Below, piece by piece: positions 49,092 through 57,421 of a stretch of DNA of 64,000 bases; position 1 is the first letter of the stretch; each line of letters begins with the position of its first letter. This DNA is from Burkholderiaceae bacterium. Its GTDB lineage: Bacteria; Pseudomonadota; Gammaproteobacteria; Burkholderiales; Burkholderiaceae_C. Location: the NCBI GenBank assembly GCA_019745555.1, contig JAIESX010000020.1:1-64000 (forward strand). Reading direction: 5' to 3'. The translations under genes were made by a program, and so were the position numbers. Under the pieces are notes generated by a model that worked only from the letters and a program-made list of their open reading frames with translations, had not been told where the DNA came from and made no database searches.

Positions 49092-50075
49092 ATGTCCCTG
49101 CACCCGGCGCTCATCTTCCTCGGCGGCCTCGTGATCCTCGTGCTCGGCGCGGAGCTGCTGCTGCGCGGCGCCACGCGCATCGCCGCCATGCTGGGCGTGC
49201 GCCCCATCCTGATCGGGCTCACCGTGGTCGCCATCGGCACCAGCACGCCCGAGCTGGCTGTGGGCCTGACCTCGGTGCGCGAGGGCATGGGCTCGCTCTC
49301 GGTGGGCAATATCGCGGGCGCCAACCTCTACATCATCCTTTTCCTGCTGGGCCTGAGCGCCTTGCTGCGCCCGCTGCCCCTGCATCTGCAGAGCGTGCGG
49401 CTGGATGTGCCAGTGATGATCGCCACCGCGCTGGCCCTGCTGCTGATGACGTTGGACGGCCAGCTCAGCCGCAACGAGGGCCTGCTGCTGCTGTGCGGCG
49501 CCGGGGTCTACCTCGTGCTGCTGGTGCGCCAGAGCCGGCGCGAGAGCGCGGCCATGAAACTCGAGTTCGCCGAGGAGTACAGCCGCGATGCCCTGAAGAC
49601 CGAAACCGGCCTCAAGCCCTGGCTGTGGAACCTGCTGCTGCTGGCCGTGGGCATTGCGCTGTGCGTGCTCGGTGCCAATCTGCTGGTGGCCGGGGCGGTC
49701 AGCATCGCGCGCCTCTTCGGCGTGCCCGAGGCGGTGATCGGCCTGACCATCGTGGCCTTCGGCACCAATGCACCCGAGGCCGCCACCACCCTGGTGGCCA
49801 CCTGGAAGAACGACCGCGACGTGGCCATCGGCAACCTCATCGGCAGCAGCATCACCAACATCCTCGTCATCCTGGGCCTGACCCTGGTGGCCTCGCCCGG
49901 CCCCATCAGCGTGGACCGCGGCCTGCTCTGGATCGACCTGCCGCTGGCGGCCCTCGTGGCCATCGTCTGCTATCCGGTGTTCCGCAGCGGGCAGCAGGTC
50001 TCGCGCCTCGAGGGCGGGCTCTTCGTCTCGGCCTATCTGCTCTATCTGGGGCTGCTGTTCTGGCTGCGGGCCTGA
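49092..50075 (+). CDS. Calcium/sodium antiporter, CaCA family (YrbG type)
   Basis: A 327-residue exchanger with ten helices and the two inverted alpha repeats of the family: VVAIGTSTPELAVGLTS near residue 39 and IVAFGTNAPEAATTLVA near residue 222, each with the ion-binding Glu; the GNIAGANLYIILF and GNLIGSSITNILVILG segments follow each repeat. It exchanges Ca2+ for Na+ or H+. The ATG at 49092 gives the usual MSLHPALIFLGG start; one at 49083 is possible. It is divergent from the P-type ATPase across an FNR-type box. Confidence 0.92.
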   Translation: MSLHPALIFLGGLVILVLGAELLLRGATRIAAMLGVRPILIGLTVVAIGTSTPELAVGLTSVREGMGSLSVGNIAGANLYIILFLLGLSALLRPLPLHLQSVRLDVPVMIATALALLLMTLDGQLSRNEGLLLLCGAGVYLVLLVRQSRRESAAMKLEFAEEYSRDALKTETGLKPWLWNLLLLAVGIALCVLGANLLVAGAVSIARLFGVPEAVIGLTIVAFGTNAPEAATTLVATWKNDRDVAIGNLIGSSITNILVILGLTLVASPGPISVDRGLLWIDLPLAALVAIVCYPVFRSGQQVSRLEGGLFVSAYLLYLGLLFWLRA

Positions 50076-50181
50076 GCGCGGGCGCGGGTCGGCCTGGCGA
50101 ACTTGCCCGCGCTGCGGGCCGGGGCAGCAAATTGGGTTATCTTCAAAGCTCCTTTCCACCATCCACCGCCGCTCCCGCCCC

Positions 50182-51888
50182 ATGCCGCACGACGTCAGCC
50201 TCATTGCCACCATTGCCGTGGGCTTCGGCCTGGCCATGGTGTTCGGTCTGATCGCGGTCCAGCTGCGCATGCCGCCGCTGGTGGGTTATCTGCTCGCGGG
50301 CATCATGATCGGCCCCTACACCCCGGGCTTCGTGGCCGACGTGGGCCTGGCCGGCCAGCTGGCCGAGATCGGCGTCATGCTGCTGATGTTCGGCGTGGGC
50401 CTGCACTTCTCGCTCAAGGACCTGCTGGCCGTGCGCCGCATCGCCGTGCCCGGCGCCATGGTGCAGATCGCGGTGGCCACGGTCATGGGCCTGGGGGTGT
50501 CCATGCTCTGGGGCTGGAGCCTGGGCGGTGCCCTGGTCTTCGGCCTGTGCCTCTCGGTTGCCAGCACCGTGGTGCTGCTGCGCGCTCTGGAGGCCAAGGG
50601 TCTGCTCAAGTCCATCAACGGCCAGATCGCCGTCGGCTGGCTGGTGGTGGAGGACCTGGTCATGGTGCTGGTGCTGGTGCTGCTGCCGGCACTGGCAGGT
50701 CTGCTGAGCTCGGCGGGTCAGCCGGCGACCGAGGTCGCCACGGCTTCCGACATCTGGGAGACCGTGGGCCTGACGCTGGCCAAGGTCACGGCCTTCATCG
50801 TGCTCATGCTGGTGGTGGGGCGGCGCGTGCTGCCCAAGGCCCTGTGGTGGGTGGCGCGCACGGGCTCGCAGGAACTGTTCACGCTGAGCATCGTGGCCGT
50901 GGCCCTGGGCGTGGCCTTCGGTGCGGCCAAGCTCTTCGACGTGTCCTTCGCGCTCGGTGCCTTCTTCGCCGGCATGATGATGCGCGAATCCGAGTTCAGC
51001 CATCGCGCGGCGGACGAGTCGCTGCCGCTGCGCGACGCCTTCGCCGTGCTCTTCTTCGTCTCGGTCGGCATGCTGTTCGACCCCATGGTCATCGTGCAGC
51101 AGCCCGTCAAGCTGCTGGCCGTGGTGGCCATCATCCTGCTGGGCAAGACGGTGGCCGCCGTGGCCCTGGTGCTGCTGTTCCGCTACCCGCTCAACACCGC
51201 GCTCACCGTGGGAGTGAGCCTGGCGCAGATCGGCGAGTTCTCCTTCATCCTGGCCGGCATGGGGGTGGCGCTCAACCTGATGCCGGTCGAGGGCCAGAGC
51301 CTGGTGCTGGCCGGCGCGCTGATCTCCATCGCGCTCAACGCCTCGCTGTTTGCCGCGGTCGAGCCGGCACGGCGCTGGATCCTGGCGCGTTCCGCGCTGG
51401 CGCGCAAGCTCGAGCAGCGCGACGACCCGCTGGCCGAGCTGCCCATGAGCACCGACCCCAAGCTGCTGAGCCGCCAGGTGGTGCTGGTGGGCTACGGCCG
51501 TGTCGGCCGTCGCATCGCGCAGGTGCTGCGTGAGCAGAGCATCCCCTATGTGGTGGCCGAGCAGAACCGCGAGATCGTCGATGCGCTGCGCAAGAAGGGC
51601 GTGCCCGCGGTCAGCGGTGACGCACAGACGCCCGAGGTGCTGATCCAGGCCCACGTGACGCGTGCGGCCATGCTGGTCATCGCCATCCCGGATGCGGTGG
51701 ACGTGCGCAACATGGTCGAGATCGCGCGCACGCTCAACCCCGAGATTCAGGTGGTGCTGCGCACCCACAATGAGGAAGAGGCCGAGCTGCTGCGCAAGGA
51801 AAGCCTGGGCGAGGTCTTCATCGGCGAGCACGAACTCGCGCGCGGCATGTCTGCGCACATCGTGCAACAGCTGGGCGGCAAGCCCTGA
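50182..51888 (+). CDS. CPA2 monovalent cation:proton antiporter, KefB/YbaL type with RCK domain
   Basis: A 568-residue protein. Residues about 1-390 form the CPA2 antiporter with GYLLAGIMIGPYTPGF near residue 36, INGQIAVGWLVVEDLVMVLV near residue 145 and LGAFFAGMMMRESEFSHR near residue 257. The C-terminal part is a TrkA-N/RCK domain with GYGRVGRRIAQVL at 437 and DAQTPEVLIQAHV near residue 480. YbaL and KefB extrude K+ in exchange for H+. It sits in the ion-homeostasis block and is followed after 10 bases by a universal stress protein. Confidence 0.92.
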   Translation: MPHDVSLIATIAVGFGLAMVFGLIAVQLRMPPLVGYLLAGIMIGPYTPGFVADVGLAGQLAEIGVMLLMFGVGLHFSLKDLLAVRRIAVPGAMVQIAVATVMGLGVSMLWGWSLGGALVFGLCLSVASTVVLLRALEAKGLLKSINGQIAVGWLVVEDLVMVLVLVLLPALAGLLSSAGQPATEVATASDIWETVGLTLAKVTAFIVLMLVVGRRVLPKALWWVARTGSQELFTLSIVAVALGVAFGAAKLFDVSFALGAFFAGMMMRESEFSHRAADESLPLRDAFAVLFFVSVGMLFDPMVIVQQPVKLLAVVAIILLGKTVAAVALVLLFRYPLNTALTVGVSLAQIGEFSFILAGMGVALNLMPVEGQSLVLAGALISIALNASLFAAVEPARRWILARSALARKLEQRDDPLAELPMSTDPKLLSRQVVLVGYGRVGRRIAQVLREQSIPYVVAEQNREIVDALRKKGVPAVSGDAQTPEVLIQAHVTRAAMLVIAIPDAVDVRNMVEIARTLNPEIQVVLRTHNEEEAELLRKESLGEVFIGEHELARGMSAHIVQQLGGKP

Positions 51889-51898
51889 AAGGAAGCAG

Positions 51899-52816
51899 AT
51901 GCGCAAGCTCCAACACATTCTCTCTGCCACCGATCTCTCGGCCAGCTCGCTGGAGGCCGTGGACCGCGGCTTCCTGCTGGCGGCCGAGCACGGCGCGCGC
52001 TACACCGTGCTGCACGCCCTGGGCCTGGACGCGCTGGCGCCGCTGCGCGCCCTGCTGGGTGGCCAGGCCGCCGGCGTCTCGGCGCGTCTCGTCGAGCAGG
52101 CGCAGGCCGAGCTCACCCAGGCCGTGGCCGAATCGGCCCAGGCCCATGGCCTGCAGCCGCAGCTGGTGGTGGAGGAGGGGCTGGTCACCGATGTGCTGCC
52201 GCGCAGCGCCACGGCGCGGGGTGCCGACCTGCTGCTGGTGGGCGCGCACGGCAGCGGCTTTCTGCAGCGCATGCTGCTGGGCTCCACCACCTCGCAGCTG
52301 CTGCGCAAGAGCCGCCAGCCCGTGCTGGTGGTCAAGCAGGAGCCGCGCCATGCCTACCGGCGTGCGCTCGTGCCGGTCGATTTCTCGGCTGCCTCGCGCG
52401 CCTGCGTCGAACTCGCGCGTACGGTTGCACCCCAGGCCGATCTGCTGCTGCTGCACGTCTTCGAGGTGCCCTTCGAAGGCAAGATGCAGTTCGCCGGCGT
52501 CGGTGCCGACGTGCTGCTGCAGTACCGCAGCGAGATGCGCGAGCGCTGCGTGCGCCAGCTGCACGAGCTGGCCGCCGCGGCCGGCCTGCAGCCCGAGGAC
52601 TACACCGGCGTGGTGCTGCACGGCGACGCCGTTCGCGAGGTCATCGTGCACGAGGAGCGCGACCACTGTGACCTCATCGTCATGGGCAAGCATGGCACCC
52701 ATGTGACCGAGGAACTGCTGCTGGGCAGCGTCACGCAGCGCGTGCTGGCCGAGTCGCAGAGCGACGTGCTCGTGGTCGTCGACCCGAAGGCCGCGCCCGT
52801 GCCCACGCTCGCCTGA
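51899..52816 (+). CDS. Tandem universal stress protein
   Basis: A 305-residue soluble protein made of two UspA domains. Both carry the complete ATP-binding motif G-x2-G-x9-G-S: GAHGSGFLQRMLLGS near residue 117 and GKHGTHVTEELLLGS near residue 263. Tandem UspA proteins are stress-induced and often sit beside ion transporters, whose activity they may tune. It begins 10 bases after the KefB-type gene behind AAAGGAAG, so the two are probably one operon. Confidence 0.92.
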   Translation: MRKLQHILSATDLSASSLEAVDRGFLLAAEHGARYTVLHALGLDALAPLRALLGGQAAGVSARLVEQAQAELTQAVAESAQAHGLQPQLVVEEGLVTDVLPRSATARGADLLLVGAHGSGFLQRMLLGSTTSQLLRKSRQPVLVVKQEPRHAYRRALVPVDFSAASRACVELARTVAPQADLLLLHVFEVPFEGKMQFAGVGADVLLQYRSEMRERCVRQLHELAAAAGLQPEDYTGVVLHGDAVREVIVHEERDHCDLIVMGKHGTHVTEELLLGSVTQRVLAESQSDVLVVVDPKAAPVPTLA

Positions 52817-52871
52817 GCAGGCCCTGGCCGCTCTGGGTAAGATGGCCGCACAACAACACAGGAGCGCTTCC

Positions 52872-54746
52872 ATGATCCCAGATCTGCCCCACTGGCGTTT
52901 CTTCCGTGCCGGCGGTTTTGACCAGGTCCGCCTGGACACCGCGGCCGAGCTGCTCAACATCGGTCAGCTCGACCAGAAGCTCTGGGTCGCGCTGTCCTGC
53001 CCCGTGCAGGGCATCGAGTTCGATGCGCGCACGCTGTCCTTCGTCGACAGCGACGGTGACGGCCAGGTCCGCGCGCCTGAGCTGATCGCCGCCGTGCAAT
53101 GGGCCGGCGAGCGCCTGCAGGACCCCGAGGTCCTGGTGGCCAGGCTGCCCGGCGTGCCGCTGGCCGCCATCCGCGCCGACGACGAGGAAGGCGCGGTCAT
53201 CGTCGCCGCGGCGCGCGAACTGCTCGCCGACCTGGGCAGCAGCGAAGACATGATCACGGTGGAGGCCGCGCGGGCCGCGCAGGCGCGCCACGCCCAGCGC
53301 GCCCTGGCCGCCTGGGAGGCTGCGGGCGCCAGCGCCCGTCCGCTGGGCGAGGCCACGGCCGTGGCCCATGCCGCTCTGGCCGAGGTGGCCGAGAAGGTGG
53401 AAGACTGGTTCGTGCGCTGCCGCCTCGCCGCCTATGACGAGCGCGCCGGCACGGCGCTCAACGCCGCCGACGCCACGCTGGCCGCGCTGGGAGCCGCCAC
53501 GCTCAGGACCGACACCGAGGGCGTGGCCGCCCTGCCGCTGGCGCGCGTGCACCCGGGTGCCGCGCTGCCACTGAGCTCCGGGCTCAACCCGGCCTGGGCC
53601 GCGCGCATGGCGGCGCTGCGCGATGCCGCGGTGCAGCCCCTGCTGGGCGAGCGCGCCCTGCTGACCGAGGCCGACTGGCAGACCGTCAAGGACAAGCTCG
53701 CGCCCTACGCGGCATGGCTCGCGGCCAAGCCCGACGTGGCGGCCGAAGGCGAGGGCATCCGCCAGCTGGAGAAGCTCGCGCATTACGTGCGCGACCTGCA
53801 GACCCTGGCCAACAACTTCGTCGCCTTCCGCGACTTCTACACGCGCCAGGGCAAGGCCAGCTTCCAGGTCGGCACTCTCTATCTGGACAGCCGCTCGGCC
53901 GAACTCTGCGTGGCCGTCAACGACGCCGGTCGCCACGCCGCGCTGGCCACGCTCGCGCGCATCTGCCTCGTGTACTGCGACTGCGTGCGTGGAAGCGAGA
54001 AGCTCAGCGTGGCTGCCGCCTTCACCGCAGGCGACTCCGACCAGCTCATGGTGGGCCGCAACGGCGTGTTCTACGACCGCCAGGGCCGTGACTGGAATGC
54101 CACCATCACCAAGATCGTCGAGCACCCCATCAGCCTGCGCCAGGCCTTCTGGTCGCCCTACAAGCGCCTGGCGCGCTTCGTCGGTGAGCAGCTGCAGAAG
54201 ATCGCGGCGAGCAAGGCCAAGGCCTCGGACGACAAGCTCACCGCCGCCGCGGTGGACAGCGGCAAGAAGGTGGGCACGGTGGCCGCCGCACCCGCCACGC
54301 CCCCGCCACCGCCCGCGCCCTTCGACGTGGCCAAGTTCGCCGGTATCTTTGCCGCCATCGGCCTGGCCCTGGGCGCCATCGGCTCGGCGCTGGCCGCCGT
54401 GCTCTCGGGCTTCTTCTCCCTGGTCTGGTGGCAGTGGCCCATCGCCATCGCCGGCCTGGTGCTCGTGATCTCGGGTCCGGCCGTCATCCTGGCCTGGTTC
54501 AAGCTGCGCAGCCGCAACCTGGGCCCCATCCTCGACGCCAATGGCTGGGCCATCAATGCGCGCGCCAAGATCAACATCCCCTTCGGCACCTCGCTGACCC
54601 AGCTGGCCCAGCTGCCGGCCCATGCCGAGCGCGCGCTCACCGATCCCTACGCCGAGAAGAAGAAGCCCTGGGGGCTTTATCTCCTCCTCGTGGCTGTCGC
54701 GCTCTTCGCGGCCTTTGCCTGGGTGTTGCGCGATCATTTCAGGTGA
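52872..54746 (+). CDS. EF-hand membrane protein of unknown function
   Basis: A 624-residue protein. Near the N-terminus a textbook EF-hand loop is present, DSDGDGQVRAPE at residues 59-70, with acidic residues at positions 1, 3, 5 and 12. A long Ala/Glu-rich helical region follows (about 90-300), then LYLDSRSAELCVAVNDAGRH and CVRGSEKLSVAAAF near residue 360. A proline-rich linker at about 475-485 leads to two or three helices (485-550) and a last helix at the C-terminus. It lies next to cation transporters and could sense calcium, but I know no function for this family. An ACAGGAG site fixes the start. Confidence 0.72.
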   Translation: MIPDLPHWRFFRAGGFDQVRLDTAAELLNIGQLDQKLWVALSCPVQGIEFDARTLSFVDSDGDGQVRAPELIAAVQWAGERLQDPEVLVARLPGVPLAAIRADDEEGAVIVAAARELLADLGSSEDMITVEAARAAQARHAQRALAAWEAAGASARPLGEATAVAHAALAEVAEKVEDWFVRCRLAAYDERAGTALNAADATLAALGAATLRTDTEGVAALPLARVHPGAALPLSSGLNPAWAARMAALRDAAVQPLLGERALLTEADWQTVKDKLAPYAAWLAAKPDVAAEGEGIRQLEKLAHYVRDLQTLANNFVAFRDFYTRQGKASFQVGTLYLDSRSAELCVAVNDAGRHAALATLARICLVYCDCVRGSEKLSVAAAFTAGDSDQLMVGRNGVFYDRQGRDWNATITKIVEHPISLRQAFWSPYKRLARFVGEQLQKIAASKAKASDDKLTAAAVDSGKKVGTVAAAPATPPPPPAPFDVAKFAGIFAAIGLALGAIGSALAAVLSGFFSLVWWQWPIAIAGLVLVISGPAVILAWFKLRSRNLGPILDANGWAINARAKINIPFGTSLTQLAQLPAHAERALTDPYAEKKKPWGLYLLLVAVALFAAFAWVLRDHFR

Positions 54747-54753
54747 CCCTGCG

Positions 54754-55539
54754 ATGAAGGACGGCTTGCGCGCGCTGGACGCCGCCCTGGAAGCGGTGCA
54801 CGCGCAGACCCGGACCCCGGGGCGCGGTCCGGTGTCCCTGGACACGCTGGCGCTGCCGCGCGGCCTGTCGGGGCTGGTGCTCGCACCCCACCCGGACGAC
54901 TTCGACGCCATCGCCATCACCCTGCGCCGCCTGCAGGCGCAGGGCATGCGCCTGCACCTCGCGGTGTGCACCACGGGTGCCAGCGGTGTGGAGACTGGCT
55001 ATGCCGGGGCGCAGACCGACGACGCCAAGGCCGCGCTGCGTGAGCGCGAGCAGGCGGCGAGCTGCGCCCTCTTCGGCCTGCCGGCGGCGCAGCTGACGTT
55101 CCTGCGTCTGCCGAACGACGAGGGTGGCAACCCGCGCCTCGACGAAGCTAACCAACTCATCATCCAGCATCTGCTCGCACAGCATCAACCCCACTGCGTC
55201 TTCTTGCCGCACGGCAACGACAGCAACGTGACCCACCAGCGCACCTATGCACTGATCGAGGCCGTGGCGCGGCAGATGCGCTACCCCTTGTGGGCCTGGC
55301 TGAACCAGGACGCCAAGACGCTGGCCATGCAGCAAGACCTGTACACGCCCTTTGATGAAGACGCCGCGCGTTGGAAGGCCGAGCTCTTGCGTTTTCATGC
55401 CTCCCAGCACCAGCGCAACCTCAACACCCGCGGCCATGGCTTCGACGCGCGCGTGCTGGGCCTCAACCAGAAGGCCGCCGCCGCGGCGCAGGCGGCCCAG
55501 CCTTACGCCGAATTGTTCGAGCTCCAGCGGCTCGACTGA
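54754..55539 (+). CDS. PIG-L family deacetylase
   Basis: A 261-residue zinc deacetylase. The metal motif PHPDDFDA lies near residue 48 and the second ligand histidine is in HGNDSNVTHQRTY near residue 160; between them FLRLPNDEGGNPRLDE is typical. PIG-L enzymes remove acetyl groups from N-acetylglucosamine-type substrates. Its ATG follows the EF-hand gene by 7 bases, so the two are probably co-transcribed. It ends just before the sigma-type promoter of the bufferin operon and is not part of it. Confidence 0.88.
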   Translation: MKDGLRALDAALEAVHAQTRTPGRGPVSLDTLALPRGLSGLVLAPHPDDFDAIAITLRRLQAQGMRLHLAVCTTGASGVETGYAGAQTDDAKAALREREQAASCALFGLPAAQLTFLRLPNDEGGNPRLDEANQLIIQHLLAQHQPHCVFLPHGNDSNVTHQRTYALIEAVARQMRYPLWAWLNQDAKTLAMQQDLYTPFDEDAARWKAELLRFHASQHQRNLNTRGHGFDARVLGLNQKAAAAAQAAQPYAELFELQRLD

Positions 55540-55553
55540 GCCCTGGGGCGCCC

Positions 55554-55579
55554 TGTAAGTTTTTCATCCCTGCGCCGAC
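55554..55579 (+). promoter_or_regulatory. Predicted ECF-sigma promoter of the bufferin operon
   Basis: TGTAAG (55554-55559) and CGAC (55576-55579) are 16 bases apart and the last part reads CCCTGCGCCGAC. The same two elements, 17 bases apart and with the same 12-base CCCTGCGCCGAC, precede the operon that encodes the ECF sigma factor (60130-60156). The distance to the bufA start is about 75 bases. Confidence 0.75.
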
Positions 55580-55653
55580 TGATGCTCAGGCCGGCTGTTG
55601 CCGGCCCGGGTGCCGCTGTCCGGCGGTGCCCCACCGAACGACTGGAGATGAGC

Positions 55654-55941
55654 ATGAAGAAATCAACCCTGGCCAACCTGGCCGCTGGCGCCACCCTGGC
55701 CCTCGGCAGCGCCCACGCTGCCACCGCCAACCCCTTTGAAGCCACCCGTCTGGACGCCGGCTACCAGCTGGCCCAGGCCGACAAGAAGAGTGACGCGAGC
55801 TGCGGCGGCAAGAAAGCCGATGCCAAGTGCGGCGCCGACAAGAAGGCCGACGACATGAAGGGCAGCGGCATGAAAGACAAGAAGATGGACGCCAGCTGCG
55901 GCGGCAAGAAGGGCGAAGCCTCCTGCGGCGCCAAGAAGTAA
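55654..55941 (+). CDS. bufA: BufA/HvfA-type bufferin precursor peptide
   Basis: A 95-residue secreted peptide. A signal peptide (MKKSTLANLAAGATLALGSA) ends near residue 23; ANPFEATRLDAGYQLAQADK follows, matching the start of HvfA/BufA2 peptides. The rest is Lys/Asp/Gly-rich with four cysteines at 50, 59, 82 and 91, each in the module [DE]-A-[SK]-C-G, close to the EGKCG motif of HvfA. Residues 47-64 and 79-95 are a duplication of the two-Cys unit. In HvfA and bufferins such cysteines are converted by the MNIO enzyme to copper-binding rings. The ATG at 55654 has GGAG six bases upstream; an ATG six bases earlier overlaps the site. Confidence 0.88.
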   Translation: MKKSTLANLAAGATLALGSAHAATANPFEATRLDAGYQLAQADKKSDASCGGKKADAKCGADKKADDMKGSGMKDKKMDASCGGKKGEASCGAKK

Positions 55942-55950
55942 GCTCTGCCA

Positions 55951-55970
55951 GCCAGCCTCGTGCTGCTGGC
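55951..55970 (+). other. Hairpin between bufA and the rest of the operon
   Basis: GCCAGC and GCTGGC form a 6-base perfect stem with an 8-base loop 10 bases after the bufA stop. No T run follows. A hairpin here could protect the bufA message or reduce read-through, giving more peptide than enzyme. Confidence 0.4.
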
Positions 55971-56036
55971 GTCCGGGGCGGTCGGGCTAGAAAGCTCGTC
56001 TGTCCCGGGCCTGTTGTTGGTCCCCAGGAGTCAACT

Positions 56037-56570
56037 ATGCCCCAATCCCTGATGCCCCGTCAGCCCGTGCCCGGGCTGGAAACCCCCACTCTCTCTGGCC
56101 GTGGCCTGTTCCTGCAGGCGGGCCGAGCACCGAAATTCACCTTGCTGGTTTTCTACCGCGGCTTTCACTGTCCCCAGTGCCGCGCCTATCTCAGTGAACT
56201 CAAGCGCCTGCTGCCAGAGTTCGTGCAACGCGGGGTGGAGGTGCTGGTGCTGTCTTCCGACACGCAGGAGCGCGCGCAGCGCGCGGCGAGTGAATGGGGC
56301 TTGGAGGGCCTCGATCTGGGTTATGGCCTGACGCTTGACGTCGCGCGCCGCTGGGGCCTGTATGTTTCTACCAGCCGGGGCCTGACCTCCACGGGTGTCG
56401 AGGAGCCGGCCCTGTTTTCCGAACCCGGGGTGTTTCTCCTCCGGCCCGATCTTACGTTGTACTGGGCTAGCGTCCAGACCATGCCCTTTGCACGCCCGCA
56501 GTTCAAGGACATGCTTGCCGCCATCGACTTTGTGGTGGCCAAGGACTACCCGGCGCGCGGAGAGGCCTGA
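56037..56570 (+). CDS. Peroxiredoxin-like (AhpC/TSA fold) protein in the bufferin operon
   Basis: A 177-residue cytoplasmic protein of the thioredoxin/AhpC-TSA fold. FYRGFHCPQCRAYLSELKRL near residue 39 contains a CxxC (45-48) where ordinary peroxiredoxins have a single peroxidatic cysteine. VLVLSSDTQERAQRAASEWGL near residue 72 (split) and ARRWGLYVSTSRGL follow the family. It has no signal peptide, so it works in the same compartment as the MNIO enzyme. CAGGAG precedes it, its stop overlaps the MNIO start by one base (TGATG), and it lies between precursor and enzyme. It could reduce the precursor's cysteines before modification or protect the iron centre. Confidence 0.8.
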   Translation: MPQSLMPRQPVPGLETPTLSGRGLFLQAGRAPKFTLLVFYRGFHCPQCRAYLSELKRLLPEFVQRGVEVLVLSSDTQERAQRAASEWGLEGLDLGYGLTLDVARRWGLYVSTSRGLTSTGVEEPALFSEPGVFLLRPDLTLYWASVQTMPFARPQFKDMLAAIDFVVAKDYPARGEA

Positions 56571-57421
56571 TGCCTGCGCAGCGGTCCCCCACGGGCGCCG
56601 GTCTGGGCTGGCGCCGTGAACTCATCACCGCGCTAGCCGCCGGCGTGCCGCCCGCGCTGCAGTTCTTCGAGCTTGCGCCCGAGAACTGGGCCGGTGCGGG
56701 GGGACGTTCGGCGCGTGAGTTGCGCGCCTGGACCGAACGCTACCCCTTCGTTTGCCACGGCCTCTCGCTCTCACTGGGTGGCCCGGGCCCGCTGGATGAG
56801 GACTGGCTGCGCCGCATCAAGGGCTTCATGCGCCAGCACGGCATGACGCTCTACACCGAACACCTGGCCTGGTGTGCCGACGAGCACCCGCTCTACGACC
56901 TGCTGCCCCTGCCGTTGAGCGAAGAAGCCGTGCACTGGACGGCCGCGCGCATCCGCCGTGTGCAGGATATCCTGGAGATGCGCATCGGCGTGGAGAACAC
57001 CTCCACCTATCTGCTGCCGCCGGGCACCGAACTCAGTGAAGCCGAGTTTGTGCGCGCCGTCGTGCAGGAGGCCGATTGCCTGCTGCACCTCGACGTCAAC
57101 AACCTCTACGTCAACAGCCACAACCACGGCTATGACGCGCACGCGGCGCTGCAGGCCCTGCCGCTGGAGCGCGCCTGCTACATCCACGTCGCCGGCCACG
57201 AGGCCGAGCCCGACGGTCTGCTGATCGACACCCACGGCGCGCCCGTGGTAGACCCCGTGTGGGAGCTGCTGGCCGCGGCCTATGCGCGCACCGGTGGCCA
57301 TGTGCCCACCTGCCTGGAGCGCGACTTCAACTTCCCCGGCCTGCCCGTGCTCGCCGCCGAGGTGGCGCAGATCGCGCACCTGCAGGCGGCCGCGCAGCCA
57401 GCCCACGAGGCGGTCGCATGA
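56570..57421 (+). CDS. bufB: MNIO-family (DUF692) multinuclear iron oxidase, BufB/HvfB type
   Basis: A 283-residue TIM-barrel enzyme. Conserved DUF692 elements appear in order: GLGWR near residue 11, ELAPENW near 34, FVCHGLSLSLGGPGPLD near 60, TLYTEHLAW near 92, VENTSTYL near 140, LHLDVNNLYVNSHNHG near 166, YIHVAGHE near 205 and IDTHG near 219. The His/Glu/Asp residues bind two or three irons. The family oxidises cysteines in precursor peptides to oxazolone-thioamide or thiooxazole groups. The short N-terminus starts directly at the barrel. It lies between the peroxiredoxin-like gene and the DUF2063 gene, each overlapping. Confidence 0.95.
   Translation: MPAQRSPTGAGLGWRRELITALAAGVPPALQFFELAPENWAGAGGRSARELRAWTERYPFVCHGLSLSLGGPGPLDEDWLRRIKGFMRQHGMTLYTEHLAWCADEHPLYDLLPLPLSEEAVHWTAARIRRVQDILEMRIGVENTSTYLLPPGTELSEAEFVRAVVQEADCLLHLDVNNLYVNSHNHGYDAHAALQALPLERACYIHVAGHEAEPDGLLIDTHGAPVVDPVWELLAAAYARTGGHVPTCLERDFNFPGLPVLAAEVAQIAHLQAAAQPAHEAVA

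Noticed and set aside
47074-49134. Long plus-strand open frame opposite the P-type ATPase
   Set aside because: Antisense to a gene with all P-type ATPase motifs; composition is His/Gln/Arg-rich and there is no ribosome site at its start.
54754-55539. PIG-L deacetylase as a member of the bufferin operon
   Set aside because: A separate ECF-type promoter begins after its stop, and it is packed against the EF-hand gene upstream instead.
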